From positions 1-64,000 of the forward strand of contig PNAS01000032.1 of assembly GCA_003169695.1 (NCBI GenBank): a DNA stretch of 64,000 nucleotides. The letters run 5' to 3'. Both the position numbers and the translations under genes were made by a program. This document shows, piece by piece, positions 16,076 through 24,631 of this stretch. The DNA is from Spartobacteria bacterium. GTDB lineage: Bacteria > Verrucomicrobiota > Verrucomicrobiia > Chthoniobacterales > UBA10450. Position 1 is the stretch's first letter, and each line of letters starts with the position of its first letter. A model generated the notes under the pieces. It made no database searches, was not told where the DNA came from, and worked only from the letters and a program-made list of their open reading frames with translations.

Positions 16076-17647
16076 TTAGTCTCGCGCGCGAAGCGATCGA
16101 GGCGCGAGAATTAATCCAAGCATCACACCGGTCAGCAGGCCACTCATGTGCGCGGCCATGCTAATCTGCGGCGTGGAGAGATCGAACGCTGTCTGGATCG
16201 CGACGATGACGAGAATGTTTTTCAAGCGACGCCCGGCCATCGGCGCGTGGCGGTGGCGCCAAAGCAAACCCGCCCACACACCAACTAAACCCATGACGCA
16301 GCCAGAGGCACCGACCAGCTGTTCGGCGCTATTCAAGCCAAGCAGGCGCAGGAGCAGGACACCGACGCCCGAGCCCAATCCCGAGAGCAGATAACAAATG
16401 CCAAAACGAATTGAGCCAATCGCTTGCTCCAATCCCGGGCCGATAATGAAGAGCGCATACAGATTAAAGAGAAGATGAAGTGGGCCGTAATGGAGGAAGA
16501 GCGAAGTTAGAAGACGCCAATATTCTCCTCCGAAACGAACGGCGACGAACTCGAGTGCACCCAACCGGTGCAACGTAAACGGGTTGGTCGAGCCGCCCAG
16601 CGCATACTCCGCGACGAACATCGCGATATTAAGCGCGATGAGAATCAAGACGACTCTTGTGGGCCGCGCTGTTTCTGATGCGAAGACACGCGTCGATGGA
16701 CGATCGCTTCGCTCGATGCGTCGAAGTAGCGCATCAGTGCCCGGCGAAAATGGCGTGTGCGCGATTTCGTTTACGCGCTCCAGACGATGCGCGGCTTCGG
16801 CTCGGACCAACGCGTCACCTGTGGTGGCGCGCAGCTTTTCCAGTCGCGCGCGGCCGGCCATTGTTTCGCCTGCCGCAAGTTGGCCGATCCCAATCCAAAA
16901 CTCCTTCGTGTCGCGCGAAAGTTTGCGCAGCTTCGTTTCGAGGAGATTCGAGAGTGCCTGAAGGCGGCCGCCAAACGCCAGAACCGGCAGTAAACCGACA
17001 TCGTAAAGCCAGAGATGTTGTGACGCAGACCTCATGCTTTTAACGCTCGTCGTGAATTCGAGGAGAAGCTCGTCCCGCGCACCGGTCTCGCCGAGAGCGC
17101 GCAGATAAAGTGGCTGCAAGGCAAAATCGGTTTGCATGATTCCGGGAGGCAGGTCGCCGCGGAGCCACCCAAGCAGACCATTCCAATCGCCGCGGATTCG
17201 AAAAGATTGGGCGATCGCCTGGCGACCGATGTTCGTGTAGCTGCTCTGCAACGGCCCAAGAAGCGCGAGCGCGGAATCGAAGTCGCCTCGTTGTGCGAAC
17301 TCGAGCGCTCGGAGCAGATCGGATTGCTCGAGCAAACCGTCAGCGGGATGGAGGAAGCGAAGTGCGCGCGCGAGTCGCCAGGCAGAGGCGTAGCGTTGCA
17401 GCGCGACGAGCTCGGCTGCCTTTCGCAATCCAACCAAGGGCACGAGCATCAGGACAAGCCAGGCACCGCCGCCGACAAATCCCGCGGTGTTCGGCTTTAA
17501 GATCCACGACACTCCCGTGACCAGCAGCACCGCGAAGGCCGCAATGCGCCAGCCGCGATTCAATCCGCCGCGCCTCCAGGTTTGGGCGAGCAAGGTAAGC
17601 GGCGAGACGCAGGCGATGAAAAGCAGGATGTGATTGAGGTCGATCAT
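16076..17647 (-). CDS. Rhomboid protease with large N-terminal membrane/helical-repeat region
   Basis: A protein of 523 residues. The N-terminus has two to three membrane helices (ILLFIACVSPLTLLAQ, IAAFAVLLVTGVSWIL, GGGAWLVLMLVPLVGL), then about 230 residues of helical, TPR-like soluble sequence (SDLLRALEFAQRGDFDSALA and similar). The C-terminal 200 residues are a rhomboid domain: EYWRLLTSLFLHYGPLHLLF-N, catalytic serine GASGCVMGL, and histidine AAHMSGLLTG. Both catalytic residues are intact. The helical region may present substrates or partners, which is inference. Distinct from the frameshifted rhomboid at 901. Confidence 0.88.
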   Translation of the reverse strand: MIDLNHILLFIACVSPLTLLAQTWRRGGLNRGWRIAAFAVLLVTGVSWILKPNTAGFVGGGAWLVLMLVPLVGLRKAAELVALQRYASAWRLARALRFLHPADGLLEQSDLLRALEFAQRGDFDSALALLGPLQSSYTNIGRQAIAQSFRIRGDWNGLLGWLRGDLPPGIMQTDFALQPLYLRALGETGARDELLLEFTTSVKSMRSASQHLWLYDVGLLPVLAFGGRLQALSNLLETKLRKLSRDTKEFWIGIGQLAAGETMAGRARLEKLRATTGDALVRAEAAHRLERVNEIAHTPFSPGTDALLRRIERSDRPSTRVFASETARPTRVVLILIALNIAMFVAEYALGGSTNPFTLHRLGALEFVAVRFGGEYWRLLTSLFLHYGPLHLLFNLYALFIIGPGLEQAIGSIRFGICYLLSGLGSGVGVLLLRLLGLNSAEQLVGASGCVMGLVGVWAGLLWRHRHAPMAGRRLKNILVIVAIQTAFDLSTPQISMAAHMSGLLTGVMLGLILAPRSLRARD

Positions 17648-17692
17648 CTCGTTCGCTTTGGAATTGAATACCCGTTCGCGAAAACCTTCGGA

Positions 17693-17720
17693 GTTGGACG
17701 TTGAACGTTGGACGTTGGAC
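17693..17720 (+). repeat. Short tandem repeat, 7 bp x 4
   Basis: Four consecutive 7-mers GTTGGAC, GTTGAAC, GTTGGAC, GTTGGAC, followed by a partial fifth (GTTCAAA). It lies in the gap between divergent genes. Similar TTGGACGTTG strings occur in the extra segment of uvrB. Confidence 0.8.
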
Positions 17721-17770
17721 GTTCAAATTCCCAAAACAAGAACTTTAACCGGCGACGAAGGAACACACTG

Positions 17771-18427
17771 ATGCGTCTGAAAGTAACTCTTTATCTCGAG
17801 GTGATTTCATCCTGGTGCTTCTGGGCACTGCCCGCATGGTCGGAATTGCAAAAGCGCTACACGAGCCGAGTTGATTTTGATTGGAAGATCGCCCTAATGG
17901 ATCCGACTGGTTTGCCGGCGACACGCGAGCAGTCAGAATGGTTTTACCGCCGCAGTGGCACCATGATGCGGTCGCCGTTCATGCTGAACTCGGGATGGTT
18001 TGAGCCCGGATCTAAAGAATATCTCGCGCCGAATCTCGTGGCCGAAGCGGCGCGGGACTTCGGGATCGTGGATGACCGGATCTGGACAGCGATCGCGCGC
18101 GCCGCGTTGCGGGAGGGACAACAGGTCGGCAAATGGGAGGTAGCCGCGGCAGTTGGCGCACAAGCCGGAAACTTCGACAAAACAAAACTGCTCGAACGCG
18201 CGCGGTCCGCTAAGGTGGAAGCGCGAGCCCGCGCTAGCACGGCAGAGTTTCTCGCCTTGCAAGTGACCCAGCGACCGACCTTCGTGATCGAGAGCGAGAT
18301 CGGAGATCGCGTGGTTCTTTCCGGTATCGCGACGCTGCCGCCGCTCGTCGCCACCATCGATGCAATGCTCGAAGATCTCGCGGCTTATGAATCGCACGCC
18401 GCGCATTTCGGCGCGCCGCCAACTTAG
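17771..18427 (+). CDS. DsbA/2-hydroxychromene isomerase-like thioredoxin-fold protein
   Basis: A protein of 218 residues with the DsbA-like fold typical of the HCCA isomerase/FrnE superfamily. The N-terminal strand and active-site region read VTLYLEVISSWCFWALPAW: one cysteine only, at SWCFW, so a dithiol CxxC is absent and it may use glutathione. A cis-proline follows near the C-terminus (TQRPTFVIESE). Start ATG 17771 is preceded by AAGGA at proper distance. No signal peptide, so cytosolic. The exact substrate cannot be told. Confidence 0.8.
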   Translation: MRLKVTLYLEVISSWCFWALPAWSELQKRYTSRVDFDWKIALMDPTGLPATREQSEWFYRRSGTMMRSPFMLNSGWFEPGSKEYLAPNLVAEAARDFGIVDDRIWTAIARAALREGQQVGKWEVAAAVGAQAGNFDKTKLLERARSAKVEARARASTAEFLALQVTQRPTFVIESEIGDRVVLSGIATLPPLVATIDAMLEDLAAYESHAAHFGAPPT

Positions 18428-18515
18428 GTAGGGACTTTTCTCCGAACGTCCGTCGAACTCTTTCTTCTCTGCCGCTTGGCAGAAGACAAGTCGGACGCCT
18501 CGGAGATGCGTCCCT
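18428..18515. repeat. Imperfect inverted repeat between genes
   Basis: The left arm TAGGGACTTTTCTCCGAACG and the right arm CGCCTCGGAGATGCGTCCCT are imperfect reverse complements. Arms of this kind (GGGACGCATCTCCGAGG) look like a degenerate dispersed element. The rest of the gap to 18725 shows nothing else. Confidence 0.4.
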
Positions 18516-18725
18516 GCCTGATAGATTAGCCTTGCCACCGAAGGAATGTTGCCTACATCTTCCAGTCGGCTTGCGAAAAGCGCAGGTCCGTCACCGCAAT
18601 ATCCGCAGCCGTGGTGAGGCAGAAGTGTTTCGTTCGTCAGCAATGACGCCCGGAAAAGATGCGGTGAAATAAATACGGTGTGGCGGTTCACTTCCCGTTT
18701 CGCCGGCCAGGAGCTTTGATTTAAT

Positions 18726-19319
18726 CTGCAACCACAAATTCGTGTAAACGGTCGGATTCGCGCCCGAGAAGTCCGGGTCATCCTCGCATCCACCAGCGAA
18801 CAACTCGGCGTCATGAAGCTTTCTGACGCCTTGCGCAGAGCTCAAAGTCTCGGCCTGGATCTGGTCGAAGTCGCACCCACGGCCAACCCGCCGGTTTGCA
18901 AAATCGTCGATTTCGGAAAGTTCCGCTACGACGTTTCCAAGCAGGAGAAGGACAAGAAGACTTCGGGGACGAAACTGAAGGAAATCAAGTTCCGGGTAAA
19001 CATCGACGATCACGATTACCTGACGAAGATTCGGCACGGCGAAGCGTTTCTCGACAAGGGGAACAAGGTGCGGGTGCAGCTGCAATTCCGCGGCCGTGAA
19101 ATGGCCCATCAGGAATTCGGAATGCAGCTCATGGAGAAGGTGCGCGACGATCTCGGCGGAATGTCGCAAGTCGAGATGGAACCGAAGATCGCTGGTCGCA
19201 ATGTAACGATGACGCTATCGCCGCTGCCTGCCGCCCGCAGAAAGCGACGGTTTTCCATTCCAGCGGATGACGCGGAAGAGCGGGTGGCGGAGAAGAGTGC
19301 CGCAACGGCCGGAGAATAG
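18726..19319 (+). CDS. infC: Translation initiation factor IF-3, non-AUG start
   Basis: IF-3 binds the 30S subunit and checks start codon and initiator tRNA. The first ATG (18813) is too late: the frame before it encodes the conserved IF-3 N-terminus, RVNGRIRAREVRVI, needed for the first domain, and has no ATG, GTG or TTG. The best starts are CTG 18726 (12 bases after AGGAG at 18709-18713) or ATT 18738. Escherichia coli infC starts with AUU and is autoregulated by it, so a rare start here would fit the same control. Domains: N-domain DLVEVAPTANPPVCKIVDFG, basic linker KQEKDKKTSGTKLKEIKFR, C-domain LQFRGREMAHQEFG. A low-complexity tail follows. rpmI and rplT do not follow it. Confidence 0.9.
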   Translation: MQPQIRVNGRIRAREVRVILASTSEQLGVMKLSDALRRAQSLGLDLVEVAPTANPPVCKIVDFGKFRYDVSKQEKDKKTSGTKLKEIKFRVNIDDHDYLTKIRHGEAFLDKGNKVRVQLQFRGREMAHQEFGMQLMEKVRDDLGGMSQVEMEPKIAGRNVTMTLSPLPAARRKRRFSIPADDAEERVAEKSAATAGE

Positions 19320-20150
19320 CTACAACGACTGACCTGTCGTTTGCGGCGGCGCGGCGGGGGATTGTTCGGGGATCAGTTCGTTCGCTCGCGTGATATGGAC
19401 CGCTCGACCTGTCGCCTCGTCGATTGAAACCACCACGCCGCATAAGCGGACGTCGCCGCGCGCAACCGGAAAGAGCGCGGGCAAATTTGAGATGAAGCGG
19501 GTCACGATCGGATTAATCGCGCGACCCAGGATTGAATCTGCAGGGCCGCACATTCCGGCATCGCAGAGAAACGCCGTGCCTCCCGGGAAAATCTGTTCGT
19601 CGGCCGTTTGGACATGCGTGTGTGTGCCGATAACGGCTGAAACTTTTCCATCGAGAAAACGTCCGATCGCGATTTTCTCACTCGTCGTCTCGCCATGGGC
19701 ATCGACAAAAATTACCGAAGTCTGCTGGCGCATTTTCTCGACCGCGATCTCGAGCGCTTGAAAAGGATTTTCGAGGATTGGCTGCATGAACGTCCGTGCC
19801 TGGACATTGATCACACCTACGGGCCCCTTCGCCGTTTCGAGCACGATCGAGCCGCAGCCGGGCGTGCCCACAGGATAATTCACCGGGCGCAACAAACGCG
19901 GCTCCGTGTCAATGAAAGCGACGATTTCTTTTTGATCCCAGACGTGATCCCCAGTCGTTATCACCGAGACGCCCGCGCGCAGGAGATCGATGGTGATTTT
20001 CGGCGTGATTCCGCGGCCGCCCGCGGCGTTCTCGCCGTTGACGATAATGAAATCGACTGCGTGCGATTCCTTCAAGCGCGGCAACTGCGCGATCACGGCG
20101 CCGCGGCCTGGCTCGCCTACAACGTCGCCGAGAAAAAGAATCGTCAGCAT
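19320..20150 (-). CDS. YmdB-like metallophosphoesterase (TIGR00282 family)
   Basis: A protein of 276 residues. The start is ATG 20150 (MLTILFLGD), since the longer frame upstream has no homologous sequence. Metal-binding motifs of the calcineurin-like family are clear: GDVVGEPG, NGENAAGGRGIT, TGDHVWD, DAHGETTSEK and GTHTHVQTADE. YmdB of Bacillus is a cyclic-nucleotide phosphodiesterase that affects biofilm fate. The C-terminal 25 residues (PEQSPAAPPQTTG) are disordered. Its stop abuts infC, which is convergent. Confidence 0.92.
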   Translation of the reverse strand: MLTILFLGDVVGEPGRGAVIAQLPRLKESHAVDFIIVNGENAAGGRGITPKITIDLLRAGVSVITTGDHVWDQKEIVAFIDTEPRLLRPVNYPVGTPGCGSIVLETAKGPVGVINVQARTFMQPILENPFQALEIAVEKMRQQTSVIFVDAHGETTSEKIAIGRFLDGKVSAVIGTHTHVQTADEQIFPGGTAFLCDAGMCGPADSILGRAINPIVTRFISNLPALFPVARGDVRLCGVVVSIDEATGRAVHITRANELIPEQSPAAPPQTTGQSL

Positions 20151-20188
20151 CCGGCGAGCATCGTATTGAACAGACGGAAATCCAAACC

Positions 20189-21466
20189 GTGATCTCTCGT
20201 CATTTTCACTTACGGATCTTCGTCTCCCTTTCCCTGCTGTTGTTCGCGGCTTCCGCAACCGCGGCAGATCACCTCAGCAATCCTTTGGCCGATCCACCGA
20301 AGTGGAAGGTGCTCGAGAAATATCAGAAAACCATCACCCACGATGAATTTGAGCGACTGCTGCGTGACGTTTATTGCAGCCACGGAATCAGCGATGAATT
20401 CATCCGTATCGATCGAGATTTCGCGTGCATCCTCAGGAACAGAGACGCGCAGACGTGGTTCACGCTTCGCTTTGCCAAAGACGAGCGAAGGCGCAGATCG
20501 GCGGCCCGCGACTGGCGGCCCGCGCAATCCCTGCCGCGTCAAAGACGGGCGGGCGTTCTCTCAGGCCTAAGGATCGCGCTGGATCCCGGTCATATCGGCG
20601 GCGAGTGGGCGAAGATGGAAGAACGCTGGTTCAAACTGGGCGACGCACCGCCGGTAGAGGAAGGCGAGATGACATTGCGGGTGGCGAAGATATTGGCGCC
20701 GAAACTTCAAGCATTGGGCGCGCGCGTTTCGTTCGTGCGCGACAAGCCAGAACCAGTGACGCCGTTCCGTCCGGACGATTTCAAAGGAGCCGCACGCGAA
20801 GTGTTAAAGGCGGGTGGAACGGAAAATCCGCGCGAGGATTTCAACGGACCAGACGACCCTCTAAAGGAGCAAACCGTTCGGTGGCAGAGCGAAATTCTCT
20901 TCTATCGGAACAGCGAGATTCGTCAGCGGGCGCGGCTCGTCAATTTCCGGCTGCATCCCGATCTCGTTCTTTGCCTGCATTTCAATGCGGAAGCCTGGGG
21001 TGACGAGCGCAATCCGACGTTCATCGATAAGAATCATCTGCATCTTCTCGTAAATGGATCCTACCTGGAATCCGAGCTCGCGTTTGATGACGAACGTTTC
21101 GAGATGTTGCGGCGATTACTGAGTCGCACCTACGACGAGGAGATCAAGATCGCCGACACAGTTGCGGCGGCGATGGCGAAGGAAATGCAGCTGCCATCGT
21201 ATCAGTATACGACCAACAACGTCACCAATGTCGGCACGAGCGGTTACGTCTACGCGCGCAACCTGATGGCGACGCGACTTTATCAATGTCCGGTGGTTTA
21301 CTTCGAGCCCTACGTCATGAACAGCAACGAAGTCTTCGCGCGCGTTCAGGCCGGAGATTATGATGGAACGCGCCCCGTCAACGGCGTCGAACGTCCAAGC
21401 ATTTATCGCGAGTACGTCGACAGCGTGGTCGAGGGTTTGGTCGAATATTATCGCGGCGCGCGGTAG
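20189..21466 (+). CDS. Exported N-acetylmuramoyl-L-alanine amidase-like protein
   Basis: A protein of 425 residues, GTG start 20189, with a signal peptide (RIFVSLSLLLFAASATA). The amidase_3 signature appears as GLRIALDPGHIGGEW, where the first zinc His is in DPGH; the catalytic region LVLCLHFNAEAWGD supplies the second His; and a family Glu lies near VVYFEPYVMN. A large insertion sits between the first two motifs (about 165-270). It may cut peptidoglycan stem peptides or have a related role. A repeat begins at its stop codon. Another amidase is at 33026. Confidence 0.8.
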   Translation: MISRHFHLRIFVSLSLLLFAASATAADHLSNPLADPPKWKVLEKYQKTITHDEFERLLRDVYCSHGISDEFIRIDRDFACILRNRDAQTWFTLRFAKDERRRRSAARDWRPAQSLPRQRRAGVLSGLRIALDPGHIGGEWAKMEERWFKLGDAPPVEEGEMTLRVAKILAPKLQALGARVSFVRDKPEPVTPFRPDDFKGAAREVLKAGGTENPREDFNGPDDPLKEQTVRWQSEILFYRNSEIRQRARLVNFRLHPDLVLCLHFNAEAWGDERNPTFIDKNHLHLLVNGSYLESELAFDDERFEMLRRLLSRTYDEEIKIADTVAAAMAKEMQLPSYQYTTNNVTNVGTSGYVYARNLMATRLYQCPVVYFEPYVMNSNEVFARVQAGDYDGTRPVNGVERPSIYREYVDSVVEGLVEYYRGAR

Positions 21467-21553
21467 GTGGATCGCGCGCTCCGCCGCGCGATGCTTTGAA
21501 TATGCGACTGCGCCGCCACTTTGCCATCGAGTGACGGAGCGCTTCGATCCACC
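21466..21553. repeat. Dispersed ~90-bp repeat with inverted ends, copy C
   Basis: Left end GGTGGATCGCGCGCTCCGCC, right end GACGGAGCGCTTCGATCCACC (GACGGAGCGC then TTCGATCCACC). Lies in the gap between the convergent amidase and aroB genes and touches both stops. Confidence 0.75.
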
Positions 21554-22617
21554 TAGAGCTTCTCTAGCGCCGCGGCGATGTCATCCACGGTCACATCGGT
21601 CGCGAGCCGCGCGGAACCGATCGCGGGCGTGACGACGAAGCGCACTTCTTGACGCTTAAATTTTTTGTCGAATCGAATTGCATTGAGAATCTTTTCTCGA
21701 GGGAAATCTGCGGGCAACCGCGTCGGCAAATCAAAGGCGAGAAGCGTTCTAAGAATTCGATCCCGCTCTGTTTCGGACAAACCTGCCTTTCGCAGTGAGA
21801 TTTCGCACGCCGCCACGACCCCGAGGCTGACCGCTTCACCGTGCAGAAAATCGCGGTAATTCCCTGCCCGCTCGATCGCGTGTCCCACCGTGTGGCCGAA
21901 ATTGAGCAACGCCCTTTCGCCTTGGATCTCGCGTTCGTCTGCGGCCACGATCTTCGCTTTGATTTCGATATTTCGTCGCACGAGCGCGGCGATATCTTGA
22001 CGGTCAAAGTGCTGCAGCAGTTCAAACATTTCCGCGTCGCGGATGATCGCGTGTTTGAGGACCTCCGCGAACCCCTGCTTCCATTCTCGCGGAGGCAATG
22101 TGTCCAGCGTATCGACATCGGCAATTACGAGCGTGGGATGATGCCACGCGCCGATCATATTTTTCCCAACTGTTGTGTTTACCGCGGTTTTTCCGCCGAT
22201 GGAACTGTCAACTTGCGCGAGCAAGGTCGTCGGCACCTGCACATAGGGGATTCCGCGATGATAAATCGCCGCGACAAATCCCGTGAGATCACCAACCACT
22301 CCGCCGCCAAGTGCCACGAGAAACGACGAACGATCCAAACGCGTCTCGCTCATTCGATTGCAAATCGCTTCGGCCTCATCCAGCGTCTTCGATTTTTCGC
22401 CGGATGGAATAATGATAAGCGTTGGCTTGAAACCAGCACTCGTCAGGCTTTGCACGAGCGTCTGGGCGAAGCGCGCTGCGACGTTGTCGTCAGAAACGAT
22501 CGCACAATCCCGCCCGCTGAGTTTCTGCGAGAGCAATGCCCCTGCTTCTTCGAGCAGACGCGAACCGACCAGCGCTTCGTAGCTCTGATTGCCCGCCTGA
22601 ATCATAATTGGCGTCAT
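21553..22617 (-). CDS. aroB: 3-dehydroquinate synthase
   Basis: Second enzyme of the shikimate pathway, NAD- and metal-dependent; converts DAHP to 3-dehydroquinate. Length 354 residues from ATG 22617, with GGGVVGDLTGFVAAIYHRG as the NAD-binding stretch, VPTTLLAQVDSSIGGKTAVN, a metal-site segment FGHTVGHAIERAGNY and HGEAVSLG. All key residues present. The gene is alone; no other aro gene lies near. Confidence 0.97.
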   Translation of the reverse strand: MTPIMIQAGNQSYEALVGSRLLEEAGALLSQKLSGRDCAIVSDDNVAARFAQTLVQSLTSAGFKPTLIIIPSGEKSKTLDEAEAICNRMSETRLDRSSFLVALGGGVVGDLTGFVAAIYHRGIPYVQVPTTLLAQVDSSIGGKTAVNTTVGKNMIGAWHHPTLVIADVDTLDTLPPREWKQGFAEVLKHAIIRDAEMFELLQHFDRQDIAALVRRNIEIKAKIVAADEREIQGERALLNFGHTVGHAIERAGNYRDFLHGEAVSLGVVAACEISLRKAGLSETERDRILRTLLAFDLPTRLPADFPREKILNAIRFDKKFKRQEVRFVVTPAIGSARLATDVTVDDIAAALEKL

Positions 22618-22757
22618 GAGTCTTATACCATCCCGTTCCCGCAATCGGCGGGGCGGCTCAATCGTATTGACTGCATCCCTGGCCAGAAAGCGAAAAGCTG
22701 CATCTCGCCTCGGAAGTTACCTTGACAATCGGTCGCGCACTTCATCTAAGTGTTGTT

Positions 22758-23192
22758 ATGCCAGATCCGGTCGATCCACCGCCACCTATCCCGAGCTCAT
22801 CTCCGGCTCCAGCTGGAAATCCTCAGTCCACGGGATTGCCGTCAAACGTCGCCGCCGCCCTCGCCTGTATTCCGCTCGTGGGGGGCCTGATCTTTTACAT
22901 CCTGGAAAAGCACGATCAATTCATTCGCTTCTACGCTATGCAATCGATCATCTTCGGTGGCGCTTGGTTCCTCTTCAATATCGTTTCGATGGTCGTTCAC
23001 CTGATTTTTGGAAGCGTACCGGCGATCGGTGTTATTCTTTCGCTTCTCTGGGGCCTGATCGCAATGTTGGTTCACCTCGCTTTCCTTATTGTTTGGATCA
23101 TCGCGACCGTGAAGGCGTTTACAAATGTGCGCTGGGACATTCCTTTCGTGGGCCCGATCGCTCGCAAGCAGATGGGCGAATCTCCTCTCTGA
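22758..23192 (+). CDS. DUF4870-like small membrane protein
   Basis: A protein of 144 residues starting at ATG 22758 with a Pro-rich cytosolic N-terminus (MPDPVDPPPPIPSSSPAPAG) followed by three helices: ALACIPLVGGLIFYILE, QSIIFGGAWFLFNIVSMVVH and LSLLWGLIAMLVHLAFLIVW. The pattern LEKHDQFIRFYAMQS is typical of the DUF4870 (Tic20-like) family, whose role is unknown. A strong GGACGAGC hairpin follows. Confidence 0.8.
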   Translation: MPDPVDPPPPIPSSSPAPAGNPQSTGLPSNVAAALACIPLVGGLIFYILEKHDQFIRFYAMQSIIFGGAWFLFNIVSMVVHLIFGSVPAIGVILSLLWGLIAMLVHLAFLIVWIIATVKAFTNVRWDIPFVGPIARKQMGESPL

Positions 23193-23198
23193 CCGGAG

Positions 23199-23218
23199 GG
23201 ACGAGCTTCTGCTCGTCC
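23199..23218. repeat. Short perfect hairpin (REP-like)
   Basis: An 8-bp perfect stem GGACGAGC/GCTCGTCC with loop TTCT between two convergent genes. No T-run follows, so it is more likely a REP-type element or weak terminator than a classical one. Confidence 0.55.
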
Positions 23219-23249
23219 GTGACGCCGCGGTGAATTCCTTTCGAATTGC

Positions 23250-24389
23250 TTAGTCGCGCGCGAGCAGCTTCACTACAATCTCTGTTAGCACCAATTCGTG
23301 ATCGAGCTGGCTGGTAACTAGGCGCAGATTCGCTTCCAGGCAAGCTTCCAAGCCCGCGATTAGCTGCACCGTCTCAAATCGATGCGCCTGCTGCGCGGCG
23401 AGGCCGAGCGCATAGCCATTGATCGAGCCGTCCTTTTTCCGAGGCAAATGCTCCGTCGCTTCGGCGGGCAAACGATTCAACGCGGAAATGAAGGCGAATG
23501 GAGCGTGCGGACGCGGAATTCGGTTCCGTTCCATCAAGTCCTTTGCGAGCAGCAAATTCCGAATGGTCGGGAGGATCGCGACCAGCAAAATGCCGATCGC
23601 GGTTTCACCCTGGTCGAGCAATCGCTTGACCAGCGTGAGTGCGCGTTCGAGGTGGCAAGCAGCGAGCGCGTTTCCCAGCTCGAAGATGACACCGGCGCGG
23701 GAAAGCGGCACGAGCTCGCGCACCTGCTCGACCCGGACCTGACGATCGCCGCCCAAATAAAGATCGACCTTTTCCAGTTCGTTTTCGATCTGCCGTGTAT
23801 CGCCGCCGGTCAGCAGCACGAAAAGATCCAGCGCCTCCTCTTCGAACTGCAAGCCGCGCGATTTTGCGCGCCGCCGGACGATCTCCGTGGCTTCTTCTTC
23901 CCAACCCACTCTGGACGAGTCGAGACGGTCGATTGCCTGGAGTTCAGCGCGCTTGCCGAGCGTTTTGTAAAAGGAGCGGCGCTTATCGACTTCGGTCGCG
24001 CTGATCAGCAACGTCACTTCTGAACCCCACCCGGCCTCGAGTAACTCCGCGAGATCATCCAACGCGGATTGCACAGAGGCGGAGCGGCCGATGACACTAT
24101 CGCCAAGAAAGTTTGCGTTTTTCAACCAGACCAATTTTCCATCACCGAAAAATGGAAGCGTTTGCAAAGCCTCGATCGCCGACCGGATTCTCGAAACCGC
24201 CTGATCTACGTTGTCGGCACAAGCATCGATGACTTCGACACCGAAATCGCCGGCGTCAGGCGGGGCCAATTTCGCCGCCAACTCCGATGCGGAGCGTTTC
24301 ACCTCGCTCTCATCCGACCCGACGATCGCGTGGATATTCGATGCAGACTCGGCTGTTTTTGCTTTTGCTTTCGGCACCGGTGACGGCAA
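23250..24389 (-). CDS. holA: DNA polymerase III delta subunit
   Basis: The clamp-loader subunit that opens the beta clamp. Length 379 residues, with low-complexity leader then the delta pattern: IHAIVGSDESEVKRSASEL, DNVDQAVSRIRSAIEALQ and LPFFGDGKLVWLKNANFLGD, followed by LLISATEVDKRRSFYKTL and the C-terminal collar domain (FELGNALAACHLERALTLVK). No ATP-binding motif, as expected for delta. Start ATG 24389; a later start is possible but unneeded. Confidence 0.9.
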   Translation of the reverse strand: MPSPVPKAKAKTAESASNIHAIVGSDESEVKRSASELAAKLAPPDAGDFGVEVIDACADNVDQAVSRIRSAIEALQTLPFFGDGKLVWLKNANFLGDSVIGRSASVQSALDDLAELLEAGWGSEVTLLISATEVDKRRSFYKTLGKRAELQAIDRLDSSRVGWEEEATEIVRRRAKSRGLQFEEEALDLFVLLTGGDTRQIENELEKVDLYLGGDRQVRVEQVRELVPLSRAGVIFELGNALAACHLERALTLVKRLLDQGETAIGILLVAILPTIRNLLLAKDLMERNRIPRPHAPFAFISALNRLPAEATEHLPRKKDGSINGYALGLAAQQAHRFETVQLIAGLEACLEANLRLVTSQLDHELVLTEIVVKLLARD

Positions 24390-24593
24390 TTCTAGCCGGC
24401 CCCCGTATCTTGCAAAGAAGTTCCAGAATCTTTCGCCGCATAGTTGCGGAATTTTTCATCTAGCGCCGCGTTACTCGCGAATTTCCCGGCATAAATGCGA
24501 AGGGGCGCGGATCGAACGGCTGATGCCGCGCGAGCGCGTCCTCCCGCGGGACGATTGACCAGGCTTGGGACGGCCGACGTCTAAACTTCGGAT

Positions 24594-24629
24594 GTGAGGT
24601 CCCTCGCCGTCTTCGCGGCTCGGGATGAC
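24594..24629. repeat. Dispersed intergenic element at the uvrB 3' end
   Basis: Reads GTCATCCCGAGCCGCGAAGA followed by CGGCGAGGGACCTCAC on the minus strand. This string type is a common dispersed repeat in soil bacterial genomes. It begins 3 bases after the uvrB stop. The 24390-24593 gap shows nothing else. Confidence 0.5.
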
Positions 24630-24631
24630 AA

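Noticed and set aside
22755-23192. DUF4870-like gene as a Tic20-type transport component
   Set aside because: The family name reflects fold similarity only; no evidence for transport.
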